Made by a program: the position numbers and the translations under genes. Positions 1-11,049 of a stretch of 64,000 nucleotides of DNA are shown here, piece by piece. The stretch covers positions 3,410,001 to 3,474,000 of the forward strand of contig CAUWAG010000003.1 in the NCBI GenBank assembly GCA_963556695.1, in the 5' to 3' direction. The notes beneath the pieces were generated by a model. The model did not search any database. It had not been told where the DNA came from and worked only from the letters and a program-made list of their open reading frames with translations. The stretch is from Anthostomella pinea. Lineage: Eukaryota; Ascomycota; Sordariomycetes; Xylariales; Xylariaceae. Each line of letters begins with the position of its first letter. The first letter of the stretch is position 1.

Positions 1-727
1 GGAAGGGCAGGAACTGGCCCGACATGTGGTTTAGCTGCACATAGACGTTCGACTCGCTGCCGTCCGGGTGCCTGACGTTGATCGTGTGCATGGGCTCATC
101 GCCGTTTGCTTCGGCGATTGCAGCAGGGGCATCACCGTCCTGCTGGGTGCTGATGCTCAGACCTTTCAAGGGCTGCTCGATCTGGTCGACTGTCCGCGCG
201 AGGGTTGACACGACGTCGGCGTATTTGGTGGCTTTCGGTCGCGGCGCGAAGATCTGGGCAAAGGTATCGTCGGTGATGATCTTCGGGAAGCTGTGGGTCA
301 CGGACATGGGCCGATGGAGGGAGAAGAAGGTTGACGAGGCCAGTGCTGGCGACAATGTCAGTATGTAGACTTATGATACTGTAAACGACCAAAAAAAACC
401 TTCGTGCGGTATATGATCGGTGGTGGGCACGCTGGGGAGGTTCGATGGCGGCTCCATGTTGTCTTTGGTCTTGCGCCTCCGCTTCTCGCCGCCTTGTTTC
501 GTCGACTGGGCGGGCGCGGCAGTCACTTGACCCTCCGCGAAGCGCTTGGGAGAGTCATTCGGACTAGATGGTTTCGAGGATGAGTACCGTCTTCGCTGTT
601 GGGTTCTTGCATTGCTGGCGAAGGCGAAGGCGGCTGGCGCGCGGGCGCTCGCCGGAGCAAAGGTCGATAATAGAGGTGATTGGGGTGCGGCAGTCACCAC
701 CCGCCGCACCGAGGAGGGTAGCATCAT
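1..727 (-). CDS. Mitochondrial-targeted protein, possibly Pet20-like (3' part cut off by the window edge)
   Basis: Two exons are seen, 727..400 and 345..1, and the gene continues past the left edge. The 54-nt intron (399..346) has a weak donor (GTTTTT), a TACTGAC branch site and a GCCAG acceptor. The first exon starts MMLPSSVRRVV, is rich in Arg, Ser and Ala, and contains RRRYSSS, as in a mitochondrial presequence. A basic stretch (KRRRKTK) follows. After the splice the protein reads FFSLHRPMSVTHSFPK, then a charged region. The block FFSLHRP[IM]SV near a fungal presequence reminds me of the Pet20 family of mitochondrial proteins, but I recognise it only weakly. An in-frame non-ATG extension back to 883 looks like leader sequence. 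The C-terminal half is outside the window, so function is open; mitochondrial location is inferred. Confidence 0.6.
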
Positions 728-2392
728 CCCAGAAGAGAGGCTGAGGGTTGGAGAGGAGGAGGGAGGTGATGAGATCGTAGGTGTGGAGAGACGGAGGCTG
801 CAATCGACCTGGCAGACAGACTGACAGATCCAAGTCGAGACAGCCGCTGAATGCTGCGATGTCAAAGTCGGTTCCGATGCCAACCAGGCTCCGTGAAAAG
901 CCTAGCGCTATCTGGAGGCGCTATGACCTGCCCATGTGATTTGAGGCAGGCCTTGGCGGGCGGCTATCGTGTGGCTCCTCAACCCATTTTGCAGCCACAA
1001 TGACGGATGGGTCACGGACCAGGATACAAGGTACCTTGGAGCCCGACTGGTACCCGTTTGTGGGATGGGGACACCAGCCATCCCTTCTTTCAATCAAGCA
1101 ACTTCCAGAATACAGACCAATAGCCACCATTCGTGACCCTGGTCCTTATTCTGGATACCGCTACCACAAGGCACAAGTTGAGCTTTATATGCATAGGCCC
1201 CGGTAACTACGTACATAAATATCCGTCGCCCAAACCTCTTTACAGCATGAGCTTTGACAAACTCCCGTCTCTTCAGGTCAACTGTCAGCTACCGTCGATG
1301 CTGTGAACGCTTTCCCCTTTCCTCAGGTGATCAGCCCCAGTCAACTTGCCTATCGCTTGAACCCACGTCTCAGTTGGCAACATACCTGGTCCACCATTGA
1401 CTTAGGTCGTCTGTATTACGAATCTTATATCGTGTGGTTCTTCTCATACGACGCTTCACCAAATGGGGCCTTCGAGGTTAGCCTTTCAAAGGCAAAGTAC
1501 CATGGGAACAACAGTGAAGCATCATGGCGTATCGATATTGAGAGTATCCTAGAGACTCAAATCAGGAGTCTAGTCAACCATTTGCAAGTTATATGATTAT
1601 GTCATTGATACCGAGATTCATGGTACGCATACCGATATCCTTCCCAGCTCTTTCTACCATCAGTTCTTTGAAAAGGGGAGGAAGTTGTGTTTTGTACTTA
1701 ATTGACCACATAACTAGTGCTCCGGTCCCGGACTGGTCAAGACGCACCCAGCCTGCCCTGCTGCTCTCATGAACGGCCAAGATTGGGGCAGATCCCAACC
1801 GTCGGCGCCTGTTCCATCAATCGTCTGGGAGTTTCACCTCTTGTGGCAGCCTGACAGCTCTACCAGGACCTGGATCTCAATTCAGCCTCTTTGTAATGGA
1901 ACGTGGCTACTAGGCTGACCTGTGTTCTCATCGGGGAGTTAGATGGTCTCCACCGCGAGGCGACGACAGACCGGGACGTAGAGTCTCTGTACGCTTCTTC
2001 AGCCAGTGTGCTTGAAGCTAAACAGGATCCTTTACTGCGGAGGCACAATGGCATTCTCTACAAAGACCTCATGTAACACCGTCCTTCGGCGAGCTCGTAG
2101 ACAAAGGGACAACGAGCTCACAGGACAGAATCATTGGCGATTCCTCTTCACAGAAACATAGTGGGCTACCATGTAGGTCCTTGAAAGACACGTGTGTTAC
2201 TCCAATGAGATTGTGCCGTCCGAAATTACCGGAGCTGATGGCAGTATATGTCTCAGTATACTGTCGTTACATTTCAGGTCCCCAACTCATCTCCAACCCA
2301 AACCCCATCCACGTCTCGCTCATCTCTAACTCAAACTCCGTTCACGTCTCAAGGCACTTCCAGAAGCTGAAAGTTTGGTTGCAGCAGTCAAG
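728..2392. other. Intergenic stretch, no supported gene
   Basis: About 1.7 kb separates the divergently transcribed genes at 727 and 2393. Open frames here (for example 1303-1596) begin at non-ATG codons, have no recognisable motif and no splice partners. Just upstream of 2393 there is a C-rich, low-G leader typical of fungal 5' UTRs. I see no tRNA, transposon end or repeat. Confidence 0.6.
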
Positions 2393-4297
2393 ATGTCTTC
2401 ATCCAACACCACCATGGTTAAGAAGTTGACCTTTGCTCAGATGAAATCGCTTTGTGCTGCCTACGCCGGCCACCTCCAGAAACACCACCAGGACATCGCG
2501 AAAGTCATGACTGCTTACCAAAGTCATGCAGTGACCGCCGTCAAAATCGAACGAAGCGTGGAGTGTCTAACATCTCTCGACGAGATTAAGCAGTATCTAA
2601 CCAAACGCACCAAGCGCGTTTGTACGTTCTTCCCCCTAAACCTCCCTGTCTACTCCTTGGTCCTCTTCGCTATGATCCCATCACTAACTGCGGACGAGGT
2701 GTTCCTGCGGCCTCCTCAGACGATGATTCCTGTCTTCAACCAGCTTCTGGCTAGCTTGAGTCTGCCAAAGTCGTTTCCCAACATTCACGTCGCCTTCTCT
2801 GACCGCGAAACATTCGTCCGGGAATGTGTTGCGGATGCGGACGTTACTATCTTTACAGGTAAGAAGACTAACGCGCGTCACGTCCTTCAGACAACTAAAA
2901 AAGACAGCCTCTTCTTGTTCAACGGCTGGGGCTGCAATCCAATTGTCGTTGCGGCGGATGCTAACATCGAGCTCGCAGCCGAAAGGGCAGCCGAGGCCAA
3001 GCTCTTCAACTCGGGCCAGGACTGCGCTGGTCCGGATAACATCCTCGTGCACAGAGATGTAGCAGACCAATTTCTCACCCATCTGAAGCAAATAGTAGAT
3101 GATGCCAAAGTCGGCGACTACTCCGACCCAGACGTTCTTGTCGGCAGGATCGCGGAAGAGTCGGCCCTCGTCCGACTAGCTTCCTTCCTTCTCAAGCATC
3201 GAGCTGAGACCATTTATGGCGGTGTGATCGACTTCCCCAAAGCCATCGTCCATCCAACCATGATTGTCGCGCCGCTCTCACAGCAGACCAATTACGAGGA
3301 GTTCTTCAGCCCTATCTTCTACATCAACATCTACGACGATGACTCGCAGCTGGCGAAGTACTTCGACGACCCTCGCTACAAGGCCAACGACATGTACGTC
3401 TCACTGTTCGGCACATCTGCTTATGTCAGCACTTTGAAGCGCTCGATCGTCCACAAAGAGCAGACAATCCTCGACGTCGAGCGTGGAAACAGTGCTTACG
3501 GCGGGTACTCCTTCGGCGCATCCTTTGTTGCAACGAACGGCAAAATCGAAGCTCGACCGATCCTCGTGCCAAAGGAGATGTTCCAGTTCCTTGAGGCAAA
3601 AGCTTTCAAGTCGGCCGTGTCTGCTCCCCGCAAAATTGCTGCGGCCGAGCAGAAGCGCATATGCCAGGACATCGCCACAACCGTCGAGCGTGAGTTCAGC
3701 GACAACCTCGTCTTCGGCTTCGTTTTTGGCAGCGTGGCTAAAGGCTTGGCAACCTCCAACAGCGACATCGACACCATGGTCGTCGTCAAAGTGGACAAAC
3801 CAGCCCAGCGCCAGTCCTACCTCGCGTTCATGGAAAGCTACCACAAGAAACACGACCTCTCCTACGACCCCGTCTATCCAGTCGAGCTCATCACCCTAGA
3901 CGAGCTCAACCAGTCCCTTGCCACACTCGACTCCATCACCATGGATCTTGACCACATCTCCAAGGACGACTGGGACGCCAGCTTCTGGACTGCCGTTTTC
4001 TGCGGCATGAAGCGCGGCATCGTTGGCAACGAAAAGTTCATGTACCAACTCGCCAGATCCGTGGGTAAGTATCCCGAGATTTGGAAGCAGCAGATGATTG
4101 ACCAGCTCGAGCATCGCGTGGAGAACCTTGACAATGATGAGGTCGCTGCTGCTATGAATGCTATCCGCAAGATGAGCTTTGACGACGTGCAGAAACTCTT
4201 CACGAAGCAGAATTACGAGAGTGACCAGCATCGAATGAAGGACTTCCAGGAGAAGTTTGGTTCCGCTGCGGAGGCTTTGCTAGGAGGTGAGTCGTAG
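2393..4297 (+). CDS. Aldehyde dehydrogenase-fold protein fused to a C-terminal nucleotidyltransferase domain
   Basis: The start is the ATG at 2393 in a good context (CAAGATGTC). An 81-nt in-frame intron at 2618..2698 (donor GTTTGT, branch CACTAAC, acceptor GACGAG) is likely: removing it turns TKRVCTFFP... into TKRVFLRPPQT, which resumes the ALDH pattern and leaves about 607 residues. Numbered on the unspliced reading from 2375, the ALDH-like part covers roughly 25-405. It has FTGKKTNA at the nucleotide-binding turn and NSGQDCAGP with the catalytic-type Cys at 217. The usual general-base Glu of LELGG is absent (FNGWGCNP instead), and about 100 residues of the normal N-terminal Rossmann half seem missing. 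From about 425 a second domain has the Pol-beta nucleotidyltransferase signature GSVAKGLATSNSDIDTMVV (451-469), with G-S and paired Asp residues. Aldehyde chemistry is therefore doubtful; nucleotidyl transfer looks possible. Substrate unknown. Confidence 0.8.
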   Translation: MSSSNTTMVKKLTFAQMKSLCAAYAGHLQKHHQDIAKVMTAYQSHAVTAVKIERSVECLTSLDEIKQYLTKRTKRVCTFFPLNLPVYSLVLFAMIPSLTADEVFLRPPQTMIPVFNQLLASLSLPKSFPNIHVAFSDRETFVRECVADADVTIFTGKKTNARHVLQTTKKDSLFLFNGWGCNPIVVAADANIELAAERAAEAKLFNSGQDCAGPDNILVHRDVADQFLTHLKQIVDDAKVGDYSDPDVLVGRIAEESALVRLASFLLKHRAETIYGGVIDFPKAIVHPTMIVAPLSQQTNYEEFFSPIFYINIYDDDSQLAKYFDDPRYKANDMYVSLFGTSAYVSTLKRSIVHKEQTILDVERGNSAYGGYSFGASFVATNGKIEARPILVPKEMFQFLEAKAFKSAVSAPRKIAAAEQKRICQDIATTVEREFSDNLVFGFVFGSVAKGLATSNSDIDTMVVVKVDKPAQRQSYLAFMESYHKKHDLSYDPVYPVELITLDELNQSLATLDSITMDLDHISKDDWDASFWTAVFCGMKRGIVGNEKFMYQLARSVGKYPEIWKQQMIDQLEHRVENLDNDEVAAAMNAIRKMSFDDVQKLFTKQNYESDQHRMKDFQEKFGSAAEALLGGES

Positions 4298-4900
4298 ATG
4301 CGCTTTAGTGCCCGATGCTTCATAAATGTGTAAACGACGGCATGATTCTTGCCCGCACAGAGGACGCCTTGAGCATGACACCACGCCTGCTGCTGTAGCT
4401 ATCCTGGAAAAGATACTTAACATCTACTAGTTATACCATGTCTAGCCTTACTATTCCCGTCACTACGTTGTTCACAGTGAAAGCAATTAGCATGCATTGT
4501 GGGTGGGTTGACAGCATGTGGCGGATTGACGAGAAATGTATCACTATAATGCATAAATGTAAACGAAGCGATGAAGAGAAGATACCCTTCCACTGACAGC
4601 GACTGTCTTCTATCATTGCTATCAAAGTAGATGTTGCTCCATCAGAGTGCGCAAGTTCAGTGAGACAGACCTTGTCGTCGGCGATATTGCTAATCGTTAG
4701 TGGCCCGTGCAAGAACCTCCGCCTTCTCCAACGCCGATGACCCGTTGTGCCGTCTCGACTTTCGGGTTATTCCCGGACATTGACTATGAAGGTCTCCTGC
4801 GAAGTCGGTAGTTGTCTGTATTCCTCTCTGTTCCTTTCTCCATCTCTTTCAAATTGTCAGACAATTCGGAGCTTGCAGTGAGCATCGACAACCTATCAAA
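4298..4900. promoter_or_regulatory. Intergenic region with terminator of the fusion gene and promoter of the acyl-CoA dehydrogenase
   Basis: This 603-bp stretch joins two genes on the same strand. It ends in a pyrimidine-rich leader (TTCCTTTCTCCATCTC at about 4830) and the start context TCAAAATGGC. No gene or repeat is seen in it. Confidence 0.4.
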
Positions 4901-6305
4901 ATGGCAAAGAACTTCTTCTCCAGCAGCTTCCGTACAGCCATCCGTCTCGTGCCTTCATCTGTCACGAGAACTCCAGACTTATCGAGATGTGTACCCCAGC
5001 GGGCTTTCTCACTGACAGCGCGAAGGCCTTTGATGGAGACTTCAGGTTTCACTGAGGAACAGATGACAGTCCGCGACGCCATGTTCAAGATCTGCGCAGA
5101 CTTTCCGGACGACTATTGGATGGAACACGACCAAACGGAGACTTACCCCCACGAGCTGCACGCTGCACTAGCTAAGGATGGCTGGATCGGCATCGCTCTC
5201 CCAGAAGACCTCGGTGGAGCTGGATTGGGAATCAGCGAGGCGACGATGATGCTCCAAACCATCGCCGAGTCCGGAGCCGGTCTAGCTGGCGCACAGAGTA
5301 TTCACGCAAATGTCTATGCCACGCAACCTGTCTCCAAATTTGCCACTGCCGAGCAACGACCCAGATTCCTCAGTAAGATCGTTTCAGGGGAGTGGCGGAC
5401 CTGCTTCGGCGTCACAGAACCCAACATAGGTCTTGACACCCTCAAGCTCCGCACGACCGCCACGCCAACATCGGATGGTAGCGGGTATACCGTCTCCGGC
5501 CAGAAGATCTGGATCTCGAGTGCTCAGGTGACCCAGAAGATGGTCTTGCTCGCTCGAATCACGCCGCTGGAAGAAGTCAAGAAGCCGAGTGAAGGTCTGT
5601 CGATGTTCTACATCGACTTTGATCTGTCTCAACCCGGTCTCGAAGCCAAGCGAATCAAGAAGATGGGCGGCAGAGCCGTAGATGCCAACCAAGTCTTCTT
5701 CGACAACTACTTCATCCCCAAGGACAGCCTGATCGGCGAAGAAGGGCAAGGCTTCAAGATCATCCTGCACGGCATGAATGCCGAACGCGCACTTCTGGCC
5801 GGCGAGTCACTTGGTCTAGGGTATGCTGCTCTCGGGAAGGCGTCAGCGTACGCTCGTGAAAGGATAGTCTTCGGTCGACCCATCGGTCAGAACCAAGCTA
5901 TCCAACATCCTCTTGCGAGCGCGTACATGCATCTCGAAGCGGCCAAGCTGGCTACGTATCACGCAGCTCGGCTCTACGACCGATCGACACAGACAAACAA
6001 GGACTACGACCCGGGTATAACGCAGCATCAGGTAGGCGTCGCTTGCAATTCTGCAAAGTATCTCGCGGCAGAGGCCGCGTTCACGGCGTGCGAGAGGAGT
6101 GTGATGAGCATGGGTGGGATGGGCTATGCGGCCGAGTATCATGTCGAGCGGTATCTGCGGGAGTGCTTCGTCCCAAGAATTGCGCCTGTGAGCAGAGTGA
6201 GTAACACTGGTAATTTATAGGAGTGCCAGTATCCTGACAATACCACAGGAAATGATCATGAACTTCGTGGCTGAGAGGGTTTTGGGCATGCCGAGAAGCT
6301 ATTGA
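4901..6305 (+). CDS. Mitochondrial acyl-CoA dehydrogenase family protein
   Basis: Exons are 4901..6196 and 6249..6305; the 52-nt intron has donor GTGAGT and acceptor CACAG. The protein is 450 residues, the usual length. The first ~45 residues (basic, hydroxylated, with LSRCVPQRAFSLTARRP) look like a mitochondrial presequence. It then shows the ACAD order: an N-terminal helical domain with GIALPEDLGGAGLG, the flavin/substrate middle domain with CFGVTEPNIGLDTLKLRTTA and GQKIWISSA, and a C-terminal domain with AERALLAGESLGLGYAAL and RIVFGRPIGQNQAIQHPLA. It should oxidise an acyl-CoA at C2-C3 and pass electrons to ETF. The C-terminal segment has no IYEGT motif, as in long-chain/branched and several fungal FadE-like members, so chain-length preference cannot be read. 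The terminal exon encodes only 18 residues plus the stop. Confidence 0.93.
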
Positions 6306-7094
6306 GACTGGGGTAGACTGTGATATACCCTCGAAGTAGTGCCACGAAGTCCATCATCAAGCAGCCTATCTATCTCGAACGACCCGTATGCCGCCTTGGA
6401 CCAGATCGATGTACGCAAAACAACACGGAATAGTAACTTCCTAACAAGCTTCGCTTTGGGTGAGAGCCGAATGCAGCAAATCCGACTTCTCCATCTCAAG
6501 GCCTCCAACCAGCTGTTCGGGAGTCGGGGACATTCGCCGGCCACCGCTGATGTAGTCATCAACTCGGAAGGACGGTTCGACATCAGTATTGTCAGTTACC
6601 TATGGCAAACCAATATGGGCGTACATGTACCTTAATCAAGATTCGAAAGCCGGTGAGTCTGGATTATCATGTACGAAATTAGCTCATTAGGTAGGGTCTC
6701 GTGGGCACCAAAGTCCGTCCAAACTTGGATAATGGTATCTTATGCTATGTTTATCGTCAGCCTGTGTGAGCTAGATCTCGCTAAAGATAACTAAACCTGT
6801 CAGCTAGTTGACTAACGTAATAACGACCAGTAAGAGGAACAGGAGCAGTTCAATCCCCCCTTTTGGATTTCCAGTTTCAGTCGCTCGACCAATTCTGGGA
6901 GTGAGCAATGGACTACCTCCCTATATTGTGAGCATAAGATCTGATCGACCATCAAAACCGGCACTCGTCCCTCCGACTCACCAGCTCGCACGCAGGAGCA
7001 TTTCCTATCCTCAATAAATCCGCACGCGGCACTCGGCTTTGGGAGACTTCAAGATCCCCAACCCAGCTGATCTGATTCGCTTGAGGCGATCCCC
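6306..7094. other. Intergenic stretch between convergent genes, nothing recognised
   Basis: The sequence lies between the 3' ends of the acyl-CoA dehydrogenase (+) and the epimerase (-). Open frames on both strands are short and without motifs. It probably holds two 3' UTRs. Confidence 0.5.
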
Positions 7095-8685
7095 TCACGC
7101 CCTTCCCATCCGCATCGCCTCCACCCTCACCGTCTCGGCTATCTCCTCCCTGAGACCCCTCCCGCGGGGCTCCCAACCCAGGAACTTCCTCGCGCGCGCC
7201 GCGATGCCCTTCGAGTTCGTGCCGAGCCGCGGGTCGTCGACCTCTTTCGTGACCGCCGCGCTGATGAAGCCCTGGCGCGCCGCCTCCTCGGCGACCCACC
7301 GCGCCACGTCGGACCAGCGGTGCGACCCGCTGGCGAGGAAGAAGTAGGCGCGCGGCCCGAAGATGTTGGCGTCGGAGTTGCGCGCTGGGTCGAGGGCGGC
7401 TTCGGTGGCTAGGACGAAGAAGGCGCCTAGGTCGTGGATGTGCACTGGGATTGAGGTTATAATTCATGGGTTGAGGTTCGCGGTGATGCTTGCTTGGGCT
7501 GAGATACGGGAGACAGGGGGGCAGAACAGGAAGTGTCATAGGCTTTTTTACAAGCAGCGGGCGTATAGGAGGGGACGAAGAGAGCACAAGACCAGGGACG
7601 TATTGGAATACAAGGAACTTACCGTGGTCCCATTCCGTAAGCCCTGGCGCTTGGATGGGCGCGAAGTTGTGCTCAAGTGTGGAGGCTGCAATACGCGGTA
7701 CTTGCGCGCTGCGCTGGTTGACGGGCCCGCGGCCTCTGCCGTATATCGTGGGTGGGCTGACGACTATGGTGTTCATTCGTTGTCAGCACTTCATCCCTTG
7801 CCCTTGACTGCACTCCAAGGCACTTGCGGCGTCACTCATCAACGCCGCAAGGTGCACGACGAGTGAGCCCAGCCGCCTCAAGCCACGGGATATCCACAAC
7901 TACAGTCGATCGTAACGAAAACGTGGGCAAGCCACTCACTTAACGTCCGAATCCCGCCCGCCTCGTTGGCCGCCAGTACGACCTCCTCAACGTCCCGATG
8001 GTTGGCCTCGTGCGGCAGCGTCACGATCCGCTCGATGTCGTCGATGTCATGGTACGTCTGCTCGGGCAGCGGCGCCTGTCCAAACCGCTGGTGCCGCTGG
8101 TCGTACCACTGCAGGATCCCCGTGCCGCACACGTGGATCCAGTACCCGGGCTTTGCGTCCGTGTGCCCGGCCGAAAGGCCCTTGGCAATAGCGTGCGCGG
8201 AGGGCATGTTGTCTGATGAGTCGGCCGTGTCTAGGGGTTTGAGTCGGTTAGTTTATTTTGTCTAGTAGGATAAAAATATGGCGAATGTGATTAGGAATGG
8301 GGTGCTTGGTGAGAGGTTCATGCTACATACGGATCACGACTTCGGCAGCGGCGGCCTCCTTCGCGATCACGTCGTCGTCGTCGAGGGTGCCGTAGACGAG
8401 CCGGAGATCCGGGTACTGCCTGGAGACCAGCTTGCCCCGTTCCTCGTCACGGACAAGCAAAGTATACTCATATTCCGGATGCGCCTGCGTCAGGAAATAG
8501 AGAGCTTCGCCGCCGATGTAGCCTGCGTGGGGTCCAGTTCAATTAGAGAGCCTGCAATATAAAATAACGACTGTAGGACTGGACAGGCCTAGAGCGTACC
8601 CGTCGCGCCGGTGCTTTGTAGAATTAGCAGCGGCCCACGGCTAAGCAGGTCTTTGCACCACTTACAGGAATAGTTTGGGCGCCAT
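7095..8685 (-). CDS. NAD-dependent epimerase/dehydratase family protein, six exons with two tiny 5' exons
   Basis: Spliced from 8685..8666, 8613..8600, 8522..8331, 8230..7940, 7763..7623 and 7444..7095. The exons total 1008 nt, giving 335 residues with no internal stop. Exons 1 and 2 are only 20 and 14 nt, yet their join yields the Rossmann start MAPKLFLTGATGYIGG, with the GxxGxxG motif at residues 9-15. The body includes an acidic GTLDDDDV, HTADSSDN (common after beta-4 in atypical SDRs), VCGTGIL, the IVSPPTIYGRG block and a C-terminal PRAYFFLASGSHRWSDVARW region. This is the atypical short-chain dehydrogenase (NmrA/epimerase-like) group found beside many fungal metabolic genes; the substrate cannot be inferred. 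The two introns before the last two exons are long for this genome (176 and 178 nt). Confidence 0.88.
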
Positions 8686-9380
8686 ATCTTGGAGCTGAGT
8701 GGATGAAGTCTTGGTCACAAGTAGGGAGGAAGATGGGTGAAAGGTCGAGGAATGAGGTGCGAGAGGGCTGTTGCATGCGGGGTTCGATTTCAGGACAGAA
8801 GACTCGGCCCACACGGAGGAATATATTGCTTGGTGACAAACGGTATGTATGTCAGGTTGCGTGTAGGACTCGCCAATGAGATGCTCTATCGAGACCAACC
8901 CTCGCCCTTAATGTCTTCAGTCCATTGCGTCTGCTCAGTGACCAACAAACTCGTAGCAGTGCCATCCTCATCGAAAGCCTCTGGTCCTGGTGCTTCAGCG
9001 AGCCGATTTCCTCCATGATGACCCAGTTTTAGTTGTCTTACCAGGGTTGAAGGGGTGCAACTCAGTACAGCTTTGCGGTGTTGTATCGCTATGTCCTCTG
9101 AGATTAAGAATACTCTACTTGGGCAGCCACAACCGACAGGAAAGATTGGGGACTACCGCAGGAGTCACGAACCATTGACTCGGTGAACTGGACGCGGCCC
9201 TAGGAAATCTTGGTCTTCAGTAGGGGTGAAATGCTGCGAGATACACGCTTCCAGACAAGAGGCAGTCTAACAGACGAAAATCTTTATGGTACAACTAGTG
9301 TGCGGTATCGCAGTAACTGATACACTTCTATAATAGGGGTTTCCTGCAAGCCCAAGCCCAAGCCGCCGCTCATGGTCCGC
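8686..9380. other. Intergenic stretch, promoter of the epimerase gene
   Basis: About 700 bp lies between the epimerase start (8685, -) and the 3' end of the MPP-beta gene (9381, -). No open frame with family features and no repeat is seen. It should hold the epimerase promoter and the MPP-beta 3' UTR. Confidence 0.4.
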
Positions 9381-11049
9381 TTACGAAAAGATTCGGCTCA
9401 TGTCGTTTCTAATTCTCTGGTAATCGAGTAAACCTTCGATGCTGCCGACAGCACTGATAGCCACATCCTGGTCCCACAGTTTTCGGTTGGCAAAGTCCAT
9501 TACGTGCTTCTCGGTGACTTGGTCGATGGTCCGCTCGATCTCGCCTGGGTTCATCCGGCGGCCAGTGGTGACGATTTGACGGCCAATATCCTCAGCGACG
9601 GCAGATGTGCTGTCAAGAGACAGGAGGATGGAAGCCTTCAGCTGTGCCTTTGCCCGCTCGACTTCGGCCTCGGTGACGTTCGTGCATAGTCGGGTCCACT
9701 CCCGTTGTGCGAAGTGGACAAGATCGTCCAGACGGCTAAGCTGGTCAGAAACCATGTAGATACCCCATAGTCTGTAATCATTAGCACTGAGGATTCGAAA
9801 CTCCAGATACTAGGTGTAGCTTACCCAGTGTCGCTGTAGCTGGTGGAAAAGCTCATGAAGCTGTTGGCAAGGTTGTGTTGGTGAACAAACGACGCGAGCT
9901 TGCTACCTTGGTGAGGTGCGCTACCCATGGCCTTGTCAAAGTTGCCAACGATAGCTTGGGTGACCAGAGCAGTGAAGTAGTCGTCGTCGTTCCAGCTTAC
10001 GCCTTCGACGGCAAGAGCAATGTGAGCGGAGCCGATAGTGTCGTCACGGATTCGTACTTCAGAGCCGATGAAGGTGGGCTTCTTCTTCGACAACAGGTAG
10101 GCTTCGTTGTGGGGGGACGAGGTAGGGAGACCAGAGAAGTTCTTTTCGGCGAGCTCAACGAGCTTCTCGTGGGGAACACCGCCAGCTCCGACAAGAACCA
10201 TGCGGTCGGCTGTGTAGTTGTTCTTGATGTAGCCTGACAGCTCAGTTCGGGTGATGTCACGAATGTTCTCTCGGGGGCCTAGGATTGTTCGGCCCAGGGG
10301 CTGGTTCTGGTAAGCAGTGGCATGGAGGTGGTCGAAAACAACCTCGTCCATCTGCTTCTCAACCTCTTCGGATTCTCGGAGGATGACATCGCGTTCTCGT
10401 TCGATCGCGGAAGGCTCGAGCTTGGAGTTTTGTAGGATATCGGCGAGGATGTCAACGGACTGAGGTACGTCGGAGTTGAATGCTCTTGAGAAGTAAACGG
10501 TGTTTTCGCGCTAATCAGGGTCAGTCACGTCGGGCGATGGCGTCCGTGATCCTTTATTCACGCACCGAGGTGTAGGCGTTCAGGTGCCCGCCCATGTTCT
10601 CGATCTCGAGCTCCAATTGTTGCTGGGTCCGCTTCTGGGTGCCCTGAGAAGCCGTTAGAAAGGGGACATGATGTCGGTCTTGCCAGCGGATGTACCTTGA
10701 AGGCGAGATGTTCTAGGAAGTGCGCAGTTCCATTGGTCTCGTCCGTCTCGGCTCTCGAACCAGCGTCGATCCAAACTCCAACAGTCGAAGTCTGCGCCCA
10801 GGGCGAGTACTCGGTAGCGACCTAGAAACACCTGTCAGAGTCAAGTTCGGCAGACTCTCAATGGCACCAATTGAGCGCCGCGAAGAAGCTCACCGTCAAG
10901 CCATTCTTGAGTGTTGTGGTCTGGGTCTTCGCGCCGGTAGGGGGCGTCACCGGCGTGGCCAGGCCTCGCTTGAAGGACCGGATGGCAGGCGTGGCAGCGC
11001 GGCTGCGGAAACCCCGGGTGAGGTTCAATGCGAGTCTCCTAGACGCCAT
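9381..11049 (-). CDS. MAS1: Mitochondrial processing peptidase beta subunit (possibly also complex III core protein I)
   Basis: Five exons: 11049..10894, 10821..10696, 10643..10566, 10510..9825 and 9771..9381; introns are 52-72 nt. The sum is 1437 nt, giving 478 residues, the family's normal size. The N-terminus ([20 protein letters not shown]) is a clear matrix presequence. The M16 zinc site is intact: HFLEH with His86, Glu89 and His90, followed by the ENTVYFS and [19 protein letters not shown] helices that supply the distal Glu ligand. PLGRTILGP and WGIYMV are typical of the family. MPP-beta pairs with the alpha subunit in the matrix and removes presequences. In some fungi this subunit doubles as core I of complex III; the intact zinc motif supports protease activity here. 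It diverges from the GH36 gene across a 460-bp shared upstream region. Confidence 0.95.

Noticed and set aside
2862..2893. Possible short intron GTAAGAAGACTAAC...TTCAG inside the ALDH region
   Set aside because: Only 32 nt, not a multiple of three, and it would remove FTGKKTNARHVLQ residues that fit the ALDH pattern.
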